NCBI GenBank assembly: GCA_030697555.1
Contig: JAUYPV010000018.1
Span: 1-64,000 of the forward strand
Length of the DNA: 64,000 nucleotides
From: Hyphomonadaceae bacterium
GTDB taxonomy: Bacteria > Pseudomonadota > Alphaproteobacteria > Caulobacterales > Hyphomonadaceae
Direction: 5' to 3'
The position numbers and the translations under genes are program-made. Under the pieces are notes generated by a model. That model had not been told where the DNA came from and did not search any database. It was given only the letters and a program-made list of their open reading frames with translations. Of this stretch, positions 9,527-18,765 are shown in pieces; the stretch's first letter is position 1, and each line of letters opens with the position of its first letter.

Positions 9527-9585
9527 TGGTACGGGCGGTCGGGGTCGAACAGACATTCCTTTGAGGGGAACCGGATTTTGAGTCC
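9527..9585 (-). pseudogene. Degraded 3' fragment of a tRNA-Leu (CAA anticodon)
   Basis: Read on the minus strand this has the layout of a leucine tRNA 3' part: anticodon loop CTCAAAA between GGA and TCC, a variable arm TTCC…GGAA, a T arm GTCTG-TTCGACC-CCGAC with one mismatched pair, then CGCCCGT-A-CCA. The matching 5' acceptor strand and D arm are absent; unrelated sequence follows towards the next gene. Such 3' tRNA copies are typical footprints of integration by tyrosine recombinases, so this may be an old attachment site. No second copy was found in the window. Confidence 0.5.
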
Positions 9586-9613
9586 GAAGAACTGACGTGG
9601 GCGAGGAACAGCG

Positions 9614-11107
9614 ATGGCGACGTTTTTCAGTGAGTTCTTCGGCGTAGAGCCCAAAGTCATCGAGGACTATGGGGCGTTCAATGTCTCGCTGATCAATGAT
9701 CTCCCGCTTTTTATCGACCCCTTCCTGCTCTTCAATAGTCGCAAGCCGGCTTATCGCGCGCTGCACGAGTCGATCATCGAGTACCTGCTTTTTCTGAGGG
9801 ACAAGGCTGCGACTGGTTCGGTGGACGAGGCGCTTCTTAAGGAGTGGTACTGCTTCCGAGAGGTGCGGCAGTCTTGGTTGGGCTTCTCGCAAGTTGGAAA
9901 CGCCGGACGTGGCCTGGGAATGGATTTTGCCAGGGCGTTGCACGGCAGCTTGCAGACGATCTTCGCCGACTTCGGAAGTGAGCGCGTCACGAAGGGCAGC
10001 CATCTCGAGAAAGTCTGCCTGATAAAGGACGGCGTTGGTCGCGACAACATTAGCGACTTCACCACCAACTTGATCAAACGCCACCTCTACAAATTCAGTG
10101 AGGACTTCGCGCTCCAGCACCTCCGGTCGGAGCAGCGGAAAGAGGTTTCGATCCTGAAGGTTCAGTTCAACTATGAGACGGAAAGCTGGGAGACAACGCC
10201 TTTCGTGCTCCCCTGGGCCAATGGCGATCACGTTGTCCTAACGCCTCGCGATCTGCTCACCCGTGATGAGAACTGGATCAACCGCTCGGATTTGATTTCA
10301 GGGTTTGAGAAGATCCCTGTCAGCATTCCGGATCAGCAAGTGCGCTCTCTGGTGAACAACTACTTCATCCAAGCTTTGAAGCGGCGGCGGAACCGAGAAC
10401 CTACGAAAGAGGAACGTGCCGAGGCGGTGTTAAAGACGATTGAGCGGTTCCCGGTGCTGATCGACTACTTCATTCGTATGAAGGAAAACGAAGGCGGCAA
10501 GGCCACCAGCATTAGCGCCGAGCGGGTCCGGTTTGCGAGGCAGTTGTTCGAGATAGGCATTCGATCCTTACAGTCGTTGCTCGCTCAAACGGGCTTCTAT
10601 GGTTCAGCGGGTTCGACCCACCAGGAGGTCCATGACCGCCTCGCCTACTTCAAGGACGTCATGGAGAACAAAGGCGGCTACAAGATTTTCTGGAATAAGG
10701 ACGCTCTTCGGGTCCGCAATGAGAAGGAGCTACAGATAATGTTTCGCCTTGTCTGGACGGGCACTCCGTCGGACGTATCGAGCGAGGTAAATGACGGTCG
10801 CGGGCCAGCGGACTTCAAGGTGTCCAAGGGGCAAGGCGACAAGACCATTGTCGAGATGAAGTTGGCGTCCAACAGGAAGCTCGAAACCAATCTCCAGGCT
10901 CAAGCCGAGCTTTATCAGAAGGCGAGCGACGCGCGGCGAGCGGTAAAGGTCATCGTCTTCTTCTCCAAGCCAGAAGAGGATCGCGTTCGGCGCATCCTGT
11001 CACGGCTTAGACTCGCGGACGATCCGGACATCATTCTGATCGACGCGCGACACGACAACAAACCTAGCGCCTCACGCGCGAAGTCACCTCGCAAACGCGC
11101 TGCCTGA
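9614..11107 (+). CDS. Uncharacterised protein with C-terminal PD-(D/E)XK-like nuclease motif
   Basis: 497 aa with a GAGGA ribosome site. The N-terminal part opens FFSEFFGVEPKVIEDYGAFNV and has a further conserved-looking block about residues 15-40 (NDLPLFIDPFLLF). Near the C-terminus, GRGPADFKVSKG…TIVEMKLAS (about 393-420) fits the D-x(n)-E-x-K active site of restriction-endonuclease-fold enzymes, and the tail is very basic (SPRKRAA). A DNA-cleaving role in phage or plasmid defence is plausible from this motif and from the ATPase-subtilase module next door. Family and target are not known to me. Confidence 0.65.
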   Translation: MATFFSEFFGVEPKVIEDYGAFNVSLINDLPLFIDPFLLFNSRKPAYRALHESIIEYLLFLRDKAATGSVDEALLKEWYCFREVRQSWLGFSQVGNAGRGLGMDFARALHGSLQTIFADFGSERVTKGSHLEKVCLIKDGVGRDNISDFTTNLIKRHLYKFSEDFALQHLRSEQRKEVSILKVQFNYETESWETTPFVLPWANGDHVVLTPRDLLTRDENWINRSDLISGFEKIPVSIPDQQVRSLVNNYFIQALKRRRNREPTKEERAEAVLKTIERFPVLIDYFIRMKENEGGKATSISAERVRFARQLFEIGIRSLQSLLAQTGFYGSAGSTHQEVHDRLAYFKDVMENKGGYKIFWNKDALRVRNEKELQIMFRLVWTGTPSDVSSEVNDGRGPADFKVSKGQGDKTIVEMKLASNRKLETNLQAQAELYQKASDARRAVKVIVFFSKPEEDRVRRILSRLRLADDPDIILIDARHDNKPSASRAKSPRKRAA

Positions 11108-11316
11108 TGCTGTCGCCGTCCTACATTCTCTCTACAAGTGGTCCTACATCGGTGGCGGAACGCAGCGCACCACTCTGAAATAACTCGATATTTTTCGTCC
11201 TTGGAGAGGCTGGCGGAGAGGATGAGATTCTCCCGCAGATTCATCGCCGGTTCCAGGATGGCGGCGTTCTCGCAAACGCATCTGGCGAATACGTTGCTAG
11301 GACGGTTTGCCACCGC
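11108..11316. other. Junction between cargo and conjugation genes
   Basis: About 210 bp between the convergent nuclease-motif gene and trbI. GTCCTACAT occurs twice within about 25 bp (near 11118-11150). No strong terminator hairpin or gene was recognised. Confidence 0.4.
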
Positions 11317-12549
11317 TCACAAAATCGAGATCCGGCGAGTCACAATGACGGAAATCCTCGTTCCCGCCTCAATTTTGATGGTTGGAGGAATTGCGAGGCT
11401 TCGGTCGACGACCCGGTTGGTAACGATGGCTGCGCCGCGCTGTACGCCGTCGCGCAGGGCGTCCTGGACCGGGTCGTAGTTGGAGGCGACGCCGACGCCT
11501 CCGAAGGTGATCCCGGGCTGGTCCTCGGTTGCGGCGACGCCAATATTGATCAGCGTGCCGAGTGCTGCGGCGCCGAACACCTCGCCCCAATGGTTGTCGA
11601 CATCGCCTTTTACCCCGGCGGCGCCTGAAGGATCGACAGCGGCTTCATCGAGCGGGATCTCGTCGCCGTTTGGCATGATGAGGCGGGACCACAGGATGGC
11701 GACGCGGCTCTGGCCGTACTTGGCCGAGGATTTATAGTCGCCGATCAGCTTGGCGCCCTGAGGAATAAGCAGGGTGCGGCCGGTGGCGCTGTCATAGATC
11801 GCCTGTGTCACCTGGGCGATCACCGGGCCGGGGGCTTCGGAGTTGATGGCTGTTATCAGGCTGGCGGGGATGACGGCGCCGGGATGGAGGGCGTTCTTCG
11901 GGGTGGTGGATCGGATAGCGGTCTGCGGATCGTCTTGTGGTGCGCGCAGCGCCGTGAGCGGGCTTTGAGGTGCGGGTGTTGCGGCGCCTGCTGTTGGTGT
12001 TGCGGGCTGGGCCTGGCGCAATTCGAAGAAGACGGAGGAGCGATCGGCGAGCTGAGCCTCCTGTTCGGCGGGATCGGGCTGGCCGGGCGGGTCGGCGTAT
12101 CCGCTGGGGGAGCCAGACCAAGATGGGTCTGGTTGATTGTATTGCGCCTGTTCGGGTGCGAATGCCGCGATGTCGCCGGCCATGGGCGGTCCAAGGAGCG
12201 GCGCGCTCGCTGGTTGGGTCGCCGCCTGTGCGATGGCGGCTTCCTCATAGGTGGCGGGCAGGTTGCGGATGGCGCTCTTGGCCATCTCGGGGCGAGCAGG
12301 ATCCGACATCATCGGTCGCGTTTCGGCCGGCTTTTTTGAGCCATCGTTCATGAACCCGCCGGACGCGAGGACGAGGACCAGCGCGAGACCGCCGCCGCCA
12401 GCTGCGAGTATCGCAGGCTTGTTGAGCCCCTTGGCCCCCGGGCCTTTGACGCGGATGGCGACAAGCGGCGGGGGCGGCTGGCCGCCGCCCTGCGGAGGCC
12501 CCGCCGGCTCTTCATGCGGCGCCGGAGTGGGCGGGAGACCGTCAGCCAT
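11317..12549 (-). CDS. trbI: Conjugal transfer protein TrbI (VirB10-like)
   Basis: 410 aa, the usual TrbI size. A Pro-rich cytoplasmic N-terminus (~45 residues) precedes a transmembrane helix ending in LALVLVLASGG, then a Pro/Ala/Gln-rich periplasmic linker and a VirB10-type C-terminal domain from about residue 225 (HPGAVIPASLITAINSEAPG; TLLIPQGAKLIGDY; DNHWGEVFGAAALGTLINI). TrbI spans the envelope and links the inner-membrane ATPases to the outer-membrane pore of the type IV secretion channel. It is the last gene of the trb operon and overlaps trbG by 8 bp. Confidence 0.95.
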   Translation of the reverse strand: MADGLPPTPAPHEEPAGPPQGGGQPPPPLVAIRVKGPGAKGLNKPAILAAGGGGLALVLVLASGGFMNDGSKKPAETRPMMSDPARPEMAKSAIRNLPATYEEAAIAQAATQPASAPLLGPPMAGDIAAFAPEQAQYNQPDPSWSGSPSGYADPPGQPDPAEQEAQLADRSSVFFELRQAQPATPTAGAATPAPQSPLTALRAPQDDPQTAIRSTTPKNALHPGAVIPASLITAINSEAPGPVIAQVTQAIYDSATGRTLLIPQGAKLIGDYKSSAKYGQSRVAILWSRLIMPNGDEIPLDEAAVDPSGAAGVKGDVDNHWGEVFGAAALGTLINIGVAATEDQPGITFGGVGVASNYDPVQDALRDGVQRGAAIVTNRVVDRSLAIPPTIKIEAGTRISVIVTRRISIL

Positions 12550-13387
12550 TGCGGGCTCCTGTCGTGTTCGCAGCGCGGGTCGCGGAGATCGGCGTCTGGC
12601 GCTCGATGGTCACAGTCTTGGCGCCCCAGCCGGATCCGAGACGAAGTTCGGCTTTGGTGAAGAGACGGTCCACGACGTAGTAATTGCCATGGACCCGATA
12701 GTTCACGAGTTCCGCGCCCTGATCGCCGATGACGAATAGCGGTGGGGCTTCCATTGTATGGATGCGCTCCGGCATTTCGATGAAGACCTGCTGGCCGTCG
12801 TCGAAAGCCGCCAGCGGGCGCCAGTCGGGCTTTGCGCCACTGATCCGGTAGCGGAGGTTGAGCGCTTCAGGGGTGAACGGCGGCGGCGAAGGCGACAGCG
12901 CCTGGGGCGGAAGCTGGTTCTGCAGGACAAGATCGGCGGGATAGCGCCATGAGACAGCGGCCATGGCGGGGCCTGCGACGCTCTTGAGTTCGACGTGATA
13001 GACGCGCCGGTCAGTCATGATGACGAGGTTGGTTGCAAGGCTTGCTGCGTTCGGCTTGACCAGCACATGGGCCTGCGTTGCTGGCCCCACGCCGGAGCGA
13101 GCGTCGCCGACGATCCAGCGGGTCGTGTCGCCGGCCGAGACCGAGAGCAGGGTCTCGCCCTGTTCAAGCGCGATGTCGGTGATGCGCTGAGGCGAGGCCT
13201 GGATCGCATAGAGCGCGCCGCGCTCATAGGCGAACTCGTGCAGGGCGCCGACGAGCGAGGCGTCGCCCGGCTTTTGCAGCGCGGCGCGGTTGGTGGCCGC
13301 AAGATCGTTACGGCTTTGCTGCGCAATTGCGGGCGAAGCGAGGATGAACGCCGCGATGGCGGCGGTGAGGGTGGTGGAGGTTTTCAT
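12542..13387 (-). CDS. trbG: Conjugal transfer protein TrbG (VirB9-like)
   Basis: 281 aa with a clear signal peptide (…FILASPAIAQ). The first half has the VirB9/CagX fold pattern (GETLLSVSAGDTTRWIVGDA; VLVKPNAASLATNLVIMTDRR), and the C-terminal part includes PLFVIGDQGAELVNYR and VDRLFTKAELRLG. It is a periplasmic to outer-membrane component of the core channel, expected to contact TrbI. Start and stop overlap both neighbours by a few bases, indicating translational coupling. Confidence 0.95.
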   Translation of the reverse strand: MKTSTTLTAAIAAFILASPAIAQQSRNDLAATNRAALQKPGDASLVGALHEFAYERGALYAIQASPQRITDIALEQGETLLSVSAGDTTRWIVGDARSGVGPATQAHVLVKPNAASLATNLVIMTDRRVYHVELKSVAGPAMAAVSWRYPADLVLQNQLPPQALSPSPPPFTPEALNLRYRISGAKPDWRPLAAFDDGQQVFIEMPERIHTMEAPPLFVIGDQGAELVNYRVHGNYYVVDRLFTKAELRLGSGWGAKTVTIERQTPISATRAANTTGARNG

Positions 13388-14070
13388 TGTTGAAGATCCC
13401 GGGACCAGGTGAAGGCGTGGACGTAAAGACCGAGCGGGTTCTTGGAGAGCCGCTCGGGGGTTGAGGGTGGATCGATCACGATGGTCGCAACGCCGGTATA
13501 GCGTTCGACATGGGTGAGTGTCCCCGACATGTAGGTGGACTCGCGCCAGCGCAGGTTGAAACTCGTCGGGCTGGCGCGGACGACGGAGAGAACTTCGACG
13601 GCGACATTGGTCTTGCCGACTTTGGCGAACGGATCGTCGTCGGCCGCCATGGCGTTGAGGACCTGCGCGCCGCCCTGTGTCGCCCAGTCATAGGCGCGGA
13701 GCCAGTTCTGGCGGACCACGATGGGATCGGACGGCAGGCCGCGCACCATCTCGACGAACCGGGCGAGGTGCCAGGATATCTGGGCGTCGCTCGGTTCGTA
13801 GGCCGACGTTGCGGGGCCTACGAGCCTCGCTTCCCCGGTCTCGCTGGCTTCGATCACGAACGGAACGGCGGCAGGCCGCAGGGCGAGGAAAGCGACGGCC
13901 GCTGCAAGAAAGCCGGCGACGCTTATCAGGCCAAAGGTCGCCGTGCGCCAGGTGCGGGCGTGATCCATGGCGGCGCCCATGCGGCGGTCCCATAGCTGCT
14001 GGGCCTCCCGGTAAGGTGTGTCTGGCTCGGTGGTCTTCTGGAAGCGCGAAGATCGTGCGCGGGCAAACAT
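13384..14070 (-). CDS. trbF: Conjugal transfer protein TrbF (VirB8-like)
   Basis: 228 aa. Cytoplasmic N-terminus, one transmembrane helix about residues 45-68 (TFGLISVAGFLAAAVAFLAL), then a VirB8-like periplasmic domain with NWLRAYDWATQGG and SFNLRWRES. VirB8 proteins are bitopic inner-membrane scaffold subunits. The stop overlaps the trbG start by 4 bp. Confidence 0.93.
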   Translation of the reverse strand: MFARARSSRFQKTTEPDTPYREAQQLWDRRMGAAMDHARTWRTATFGLISVAGFLAAAVAFLALRPAAVPFVIEASETGEARLVGPATSAYEPSDAQISWHLARFVEMVRGLPSDPIVVRQNWLRAYDWATQGGAQVLNAMAADDDPFAKVGKTNVAVEVLSVVRASPTSFNLRWRESTYMSGTLTHVERYTGVATIVIDPPSTPERLSKNPLGLYVHAFTWSRDLQQ

Positions 14071-14075
14071 GGGGT

Positions 14076-15401
14076 TTACTCCCTGCTCTTGAGGTTGGGG
14101 CCTTCGGACGCGCCGCCGCCATCGCCGGCGCCGACGGTATGCGCCGCCATCAGGACGCCTTCGCGCATCTGCTGGGCGCGGCGGAAACGTTTCGCCCAGG
14201 CGGGTTGGCCGGAGCTTGATGAGGCGGCGGCGCCTGCCGGGCTTGGCGCCAGGGTGGCGGCGCCAGATGCGCCGGTGACGGCGCGGGCGCCGGAGGTGCT
14301 GCGGGCCTGGAAGTGGCCGGCGACCTTGGCTGCAGCCTGGCGTGCGCCGCCTACGGCCGCGGCGCCGAGGCCGACCGCCGCATTGAGCGGCGCTGCTGCG
14401 GGACCGGTAAGGCCGGTGCGCAGCGAGCCGAGCGCGGTCGCCGATCGGAGGCCGCCCGTCGCGGACGCCGCGCCGTTTGCAGCCCCGGCAGCGGCGCCGC
14501 CAACAGTGCGGGCAGCCGACGCCCCCGCCATGGTGGCGGCGGCGCCGGCGGCGGTGACGCCGAGAGTTGTTGCGGCCGCAGCGCCTGCCGAGAGCTGGGG
14601 CGCCCCTGAAACCAGGCCAGCGGCGATCCGCGGACAGAAGATGGCGAGGCCCATCAGGGTCATTGACCCCAGCACGACGGCGAACGCCTGCTCGATTGTC
14701 ATGTCGTTGGGGTCGAGCGCCGTCCTCAGGGTCGAGAACATCGTCGAGCCGATGCCGATGATGACGGCGATCACCAGCACCTTGATGCCAGAGGCGATGA
14801 CGTTGCCGAGGACGCGCTCAGCCAGGAAGGTCGTCTGCCTCCAGAAGGCGAACGGCACCAGCACAAACCCCGCCAGCGTCGTCAGCTTGAACTCGACGAT
14901 GAGGACAAAAAGCTGGATCGAAAGGACGAAGAACGCTCCGATCACGATGATGCCGCCGATCGACAGCAGGATGATCTCCGGCATGTTGGCGAAGAACTCG
15001 ATTGGGCCCGGCGCGATCGAGCCGATATGATCGAAGATAGGCTGCGACGCTGCGAGCCCCTCGGCCGCGATAAGACCCGGCTTCAGGAGGTCGGCCGGAC
15101 CGAACGAAGCGGCGGACGCGTTGAGGCCGAGCGTGGCGAAGCTGTTGAGAATGATCGTCGACAGCATCGCGAAGTTGCCGAAGATATAAGCGAACGCTCC
15201 GACGTAGAGCGTCTTCTTGACCAGGCTCTGGATGATGTCCGTGTTGGAGCCCCACGCCCAAAAGAGCGCGGCGAGGGTGACGTCGATGGTGATGAGGATG
15301 ACCGCGAGCGAGGTCACGTCGCCCGATATCAGGCCAAAGCCTGAATCGATGTAGCGGATGAAGACATCCAGAAAGCCGTCGATCGCAGAAAAGTCGTTCA
15401 C
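14076..15401 (-). CDS. trbL: Conjugal transfer protein TrbL (VirB6-like)
   Basis: 441 aa. The first ~260 residues contain about six hydrophobic helices, as in VirB6/TrbL polytopic inner-membrane channel subunits (e.g. TSLAVILITIDVTLAALFWAW). The last ~180 residues are a low-complexity Ala/Gly/Ser-rich cytoplasmic tail (TTLGVTAAGAAATMAGASAA), which is common in TrbL and gives many spurious open frames on the other strand. Located between trbJ and trbF as in the standard trb order; no trbK was seen. Confidence 0.93.
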   Translation of the reverse strand: MNDFSAIDGFLDVFIRYIDSGFGLISGDVTSLAVILITIDVTLAALFWAWGSNTDIIQSLVKKTLYVGAFAYIFGNFAMLSTIILNSFATLGLNASAASFGPADLLKPGLIAAEGLAASQPIFDHIGSIAPGPIEFFANMPEIILLSIGGIIVIGAFFVLSIQLFVLIVEFKLTTLAGFVLVPFAFWRQTTFLAERVLGNVIASGIKVLVIAVIIGIGSTMFSTLRTALDPNDMTIEQAFAVVLGSMTLMGLAIFCPRIAAGLVSGAPQLSAGAAAATTLGVTAAGAAATMAGASAARTVGGAAAGAANGAASATGGLRSATALGSLRTGLTGPAAAPLNAAVGLGAAAVGGARQAAAKVAGHFQARSTSGARAVTGASGAATLAPSPAGAAASSSSGQPAWAKRFRRAQQMREGVLMAAHTVGAGDGGGASEGPNLKSRE

Positions 15402-15446
15402 GTCCGTCCCCTAACCTTGCCCTGAACTGGAATCCGCCTGCGCTGG

Positions 15447-16184
15447 CTACTGCCAGGGCTTCTGGCCCGGATGGGACGTTTGCGCTGTCCCGAAGAAGTG
15501 TGCGTGCTGGGCGCGTGCGGCGGCCTGCACCTCCATCTGACGTGCCTGCTCAACCGCTTCCGCCCGGCTTTGCGCGACCAGCAGCGCCTGGAGGCGCATG
15601 CTCTGTTCAGCCTGGAAGGCCAGGATCTCGTTCGTCGCCTGGGTCGCCGACAGGGCGCCGGTCGCATTGGCGCTGGCGTTCGACAGGCGCTCAAGCGTGC
15701 TCTGGTCCGACCGCAGCTGTTCAGTAACCTTGGCCTGCACCAGGAGCGAAGTTCGGAGCGCCGCCCGGGAGGCGTCGATCTGCTGCACGGCCGACCGGGC
15801 GCGTGCGGCGACATCCGTGCCGGCGTACTGGCCGCTATAAAGACCCTGGAGCGCGTCGCGGGTTTCCTGAACCTGCAGCGCGATCCCGCCGGCCGCGTCG
15901 ATCAGCTGGTCGAGTTCCTGGAGCTGCCGCACAAAGTCTGGAGCGAATCGTTCCCCGAGTTGGGTAAGGTTCCTTGCATCGTTCTCCAGGCTTCTCACCT
16001 GGTTGGTGATCTGGGTGACCTGGTTGTTGATCTGCTCCAGCGCCCGCGCTGCGTTGAGCGCGGTCTGGATGAGGTTCAGCGGATCGATAACCGCAAGCTG
16101 TGCGTGTGAGGGCGCAGTCGCGGGGCCGATAAGCGTCGCGGCAAGGATGATCCGCAGCACGGAAGAGAGCGAAAATCTGGGCAT
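15447..16184 (-). CDS. trbJ: Conjugal transfer protein TrbJ (VirB5-like)
   Basis: 245 aa with a signal peptide ending near PSHAQ. The mature protein is helical with coiled-coil character (LNAARALEQINNQVTQITNQ; long Gln/Ala-rich helices), typical for TrbJ/VirB5, the minor pilus component and periplasmic adhesin of the conjugation channel. It is followed by trbL after 45 bp and preceded by trbE. Confidence 0.92.
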   Translation of the reverse strand: MPRFSLSSVLRIILAATLIGPATAPSHAQLAVIDPLNLIQTALNAARALEQINNQVTQITNQVRSLENDARNLTQLGERFAPDFVRQLQELDQLIDAAGGIALQVQETRDALQGLYSGQYAGTDVAARARSAVQQIDASRAALRTSLLVQAKVTEQLRSDQSTLERLSNASANATGALSATQATNEILAFQAEQSMRLQALLVAQSRAEAVEQARQMEVQAAARAQHAHFFGTAQTSHPGQKPWQ

Positions 16185-16200
16185 GGAAGAGTCTCCTGGG

Positions 16201-18735
16201 TTAGCTTGTGTGTTCGGGAATGCGGCGGGTGCGCGGGAGAGGCTGGTCGTCCGGGTCGTCCGGACCGTCGAGCGCTTCGAGCACCCAGGCGAGTTGGCGC
16301 GCCTTGAGGAAGCGCCGCCAGAACGCTACGGCGCCCGTCTGCGTCTCAAGGCGACTGATCAGCTCGCGCGAGGTTGAATCGGACGCGGCGCAGAAGGCGA
16401 GGGCGACCGGTCCAAGATCGAGTTCGAACAATCGCCGGCCCTTGGGACTGGCATAGTAGTAGTCACGCTTGCGCTGGGCGGTGGCGATGAGCTCGATCTC
16501 TGTCTCGTTGAGGCCGAAGCGTTCATAGGCCTGCCGCTGTTGCGGTTCGAAGGCGCGCTCGTTCGGCAGGTAGATACGCGTCGGACAGGACTCAATCAAA
16601 GCAGGCGCAATGGCGCTGTCGGCGACATCGGCGAGGGACTGGGTGGCGAACACCACGGCGACGTTCTTCTTGCGCAGCGTCTTCAGCCACTCACGGATGC
16701 GCGCGGCAAAGAGCGGCGAGTCGAGGAATAGCCAGGCCTCGTCCAGCACCAGGAGGGTAGGCCGTCCGTCGAACCGCTCTTCCAGCCGGTCGAAGAGATG
16801 GAGCAGGGCCGGCGCCGCCGCCTTCGGCCGCGCCATGATCTCTTCCATCTCGAAGAGGACAGCGTCGGAAAGCTTGAGGCGATCCTCCGCGCCGTCGAAA
16901 ATCGCGCCATAGGCGCCATCCTGGGTGTAGGGCAGGAGCGCCGCTTGCAGTTCTGCGTCCTGCACGAGCAGGCGCAGGCCGGTCACGTGACGCTGTTCGC
17001 GTGGCGCGCTGGCGAGGGAGCCGAGCGCCGACCATACCCGCTCCTGCATTTCCGGCGTCTGGACGACGCCTTCCTGCCCGAGCAGCCCCATCACCCATTC
17101 GAGCGCAGCCGACCGGGCGGGGGGATCATCAATGCGCGCCAGTGGCTGGAAGGCGGGATTTGCGCCGCCGCCGAGATCAATGGCGTCGCCGCCGATGCCG
17201 AGGATCGCCGCCCGCGCCGATCCGCCCTTGTCGAACACAAAGACCTGAGCGTCCGGATAGCGTCGCCATTGTAGCGCGAGGAAGGAGAGCAATACCGACT
17301 TGCCGGCGCCTGTAGGCCCGATGACCAGCGTATGACCGACGTCACCGACGTGAAGATCAAGACGGAAGGGCGTCGAGCCGTCGGTCCGGGTGACCGCCAG
17401 CGGCGGTGCGTCGAGATGCCCGTTCCACGGATCTCCCGCCCACGGCGTCGCCAGCGGCGCGATGTGCGCGAGGTTCAGGGTCGAGACCATGGGATGACGG
17501 ACATTGGCCCAGGCGTGGCCGGGCAGGCTGGACAGCCAGGCCTCGACGGCGTTGAGAGTCTCGGCGATCGTGGCGAAGCCGCGCGCAGAGATAATGCGTT
17601 CAGCGACGCGAAGCCGTGTCTCCGCCTCCTGCGGCGTGGCGCCCATCACGACAAGGGTCGAGGTGAAGAAGCCGAAGCCGATCAGCTCTGATCCGACCTC
17701 CTGCAGCGCCGCATCGACCTCTTCGGTCTTGGCGATGGCGTCTGGATTGGAGAAGGTCGCCTGCTCCTTCGTCAGCATCTCCTTGACCAGCGCGGAGAGG
17801 GATTTGTGCTTGGAGAACCAGAGCCGGCGCCATTTGGTCAGTTCCCGTTCGGCCTCGCCGCGATCAAGGCAGAGGTGCCGGGTCATCCAGCGATAAGGCA
17901 TGCCAAGTGCGTTGAGGTCGTCGAGCACGCCGGGATTGGTGAAGGGTGGGAAACCCTTCAGCGTGAGCACGCGCAGATGCTTGTCGCCCAGCATCGGCGC
18001 AACTCCGCCGACAAGTGGCGCATCGCAAAGTAAGCCGTCGAGAAAGGCAGATGCCGCCGGCGCGCGGACTGGCGTCGCGCGGGGCGATACCGTGCGCTTC
18101 AGATAGGTCAGCGTCGCGTCGTCATCGAGCGCATGGAATTCGGCGGCGATTGCCTGAAACAGGCTGAACGCCCAGCCGCAGCTCTTTTCGAACTGCTCCA
18201 GCGCTTCCCGCGCGACCTGACGGTCGATCGCCCTGCTGGGTTTTCCACGCTTCGCAGATTCCGCTTTTGACGCGGATGGCTTCTTTGCCTGGTCTGGCCG
18301 CCCGTGGTCGAGTTCGAAGAAGAAGTTCGACGCCTTACGGCTGGAATCGGGCGCTGGCGTCCATTGCAGGGTAAGATGGTGGATGGTCTCGAACTGCGAG
18401 GACGCCTGCTCGAACGCGGCTGCCCGCTCGCTGTCGATGAGCCGCGATAGATCATCCTCGAATGCCCCAGAGGGATAGTCTGTCACTTCGCGGCGCTCGG
18501 CCTCGATGTAGATGGCCCAGCCTGATCCCAGCCTGCGGAAGACATTGTTGACGCGCGCGACGAAGGACACGAGTTCCTCCGGCGTTGACGACCGGACGTC
18601 TGGTCCACGAAACCGCGCTGTCTTCTGGAACGAACCGTCTTTGTTGAGGATGACGCCCGGCGCAACCAGGAGACCCCAGGGTAGGAAGTCCTCAAGCCGG
18701 CTCGGCTGGTGTGCGTAAGGAGCGAAACTGATCAT
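16201..18735 (-). CDS. trbE: Conjugal transfer ATPase TrbE (VirB4-like)
   Basis: 844 aa, the expected size. The N-terminal VirB4 domain contains FVARVNNVFRRLGSGWAIYIEAER; Walker A is GPTGAGKS (about 465), Walker B LLVLDEAWLFLDSP, with a downstream RKKNVAVVFATQSLADV. VirB4 ATPases energise pilus biogenesis and substrate transfer at the inner membrane. It begins 30 bp after trbD. Confidence 0.96.
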   Translation of the reverse strand: MISFAPYAHQPSRLEDFLPWGLLVAPGVILNKDGSFQKTARFRGPDVRSSTPEELVSFVARVNNVFRRLGSGWAIYIEAERREVTDYPSGAFEDDLSRLIDSERAAAFEQASSQFETIHHLTLQWTPAPDSSRKASNFFFELDHGRPDQAKKPSASKAESAKRGKPSRAIDRQVAREALEQFEKSCGWAFSLFQAIAAEFHALDDDATLTYLKRTVSPRATPVRAPAASAFLDGLLCDAPLVGGVAPMLGDKHLRVLTLKGFPPFTNPGVLDDLNALGMPYRWMTRHLCLDRGEAERELTKWRRLWFSKHKSLSALVKEMLTKEQATFSNPDAIAKTEEVDAALQEVGSELIGFGFFTSTLVVMGATPQEAETRLRVAERIISARGFATIAETLNAVEAWLSSLPGHAWANVRHPMVSTLNLAHIAPLATPWAGDPWNGHLDAPPLAVTRTDGSTPFRLDLHVGDVGHTLVIGPTGAGKSVLLSFLALQWRRYPDAQVFVFDKGGSARAAILGIGGDAIDLGGGANPAFQPLARIDDPPARSAALEWVMGLLGQEGVVQTPEMQERVWSALGSLASAPREQRHVTGLRLLVQDAELQAALLPYTQDGAYGAIFDGAEDRLKLSDAVLFEMEEIMARPKAAAPALLHLFDRLEERFDGRPTLLVLDEAWLFLDSPLFAARIREWLKTLRKKNVAVVFATQSLADVADSAIAPALIESCPTRIYLPNERAFEPQQRQAYERFGLNETEIELIATAQRKRDYYYASPKGRRLFELDLGPVALAFCAASDSTSRELISRLETQTGAVAFWRRFLKARQLAWVLEALDGPDDPDDQPLPRTRRIPEHTS

Positions 18736-18765
18736 TGTCGGGATTCCTGTGGCTAGGCGCGCCGG

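Noticed and set aside
9527-9613. Intact tRNA-Leu gene
   Set aside because: No 5' acceptor strand or D arm follows the anticodon region; only the 3' portion is present.
14089-15030. 313-codon plus-strand frame rich in Ala/Pro
   Set aside because: Antisense of the Ala/Gly-rich tail of trbL; high GC keeps stops away.
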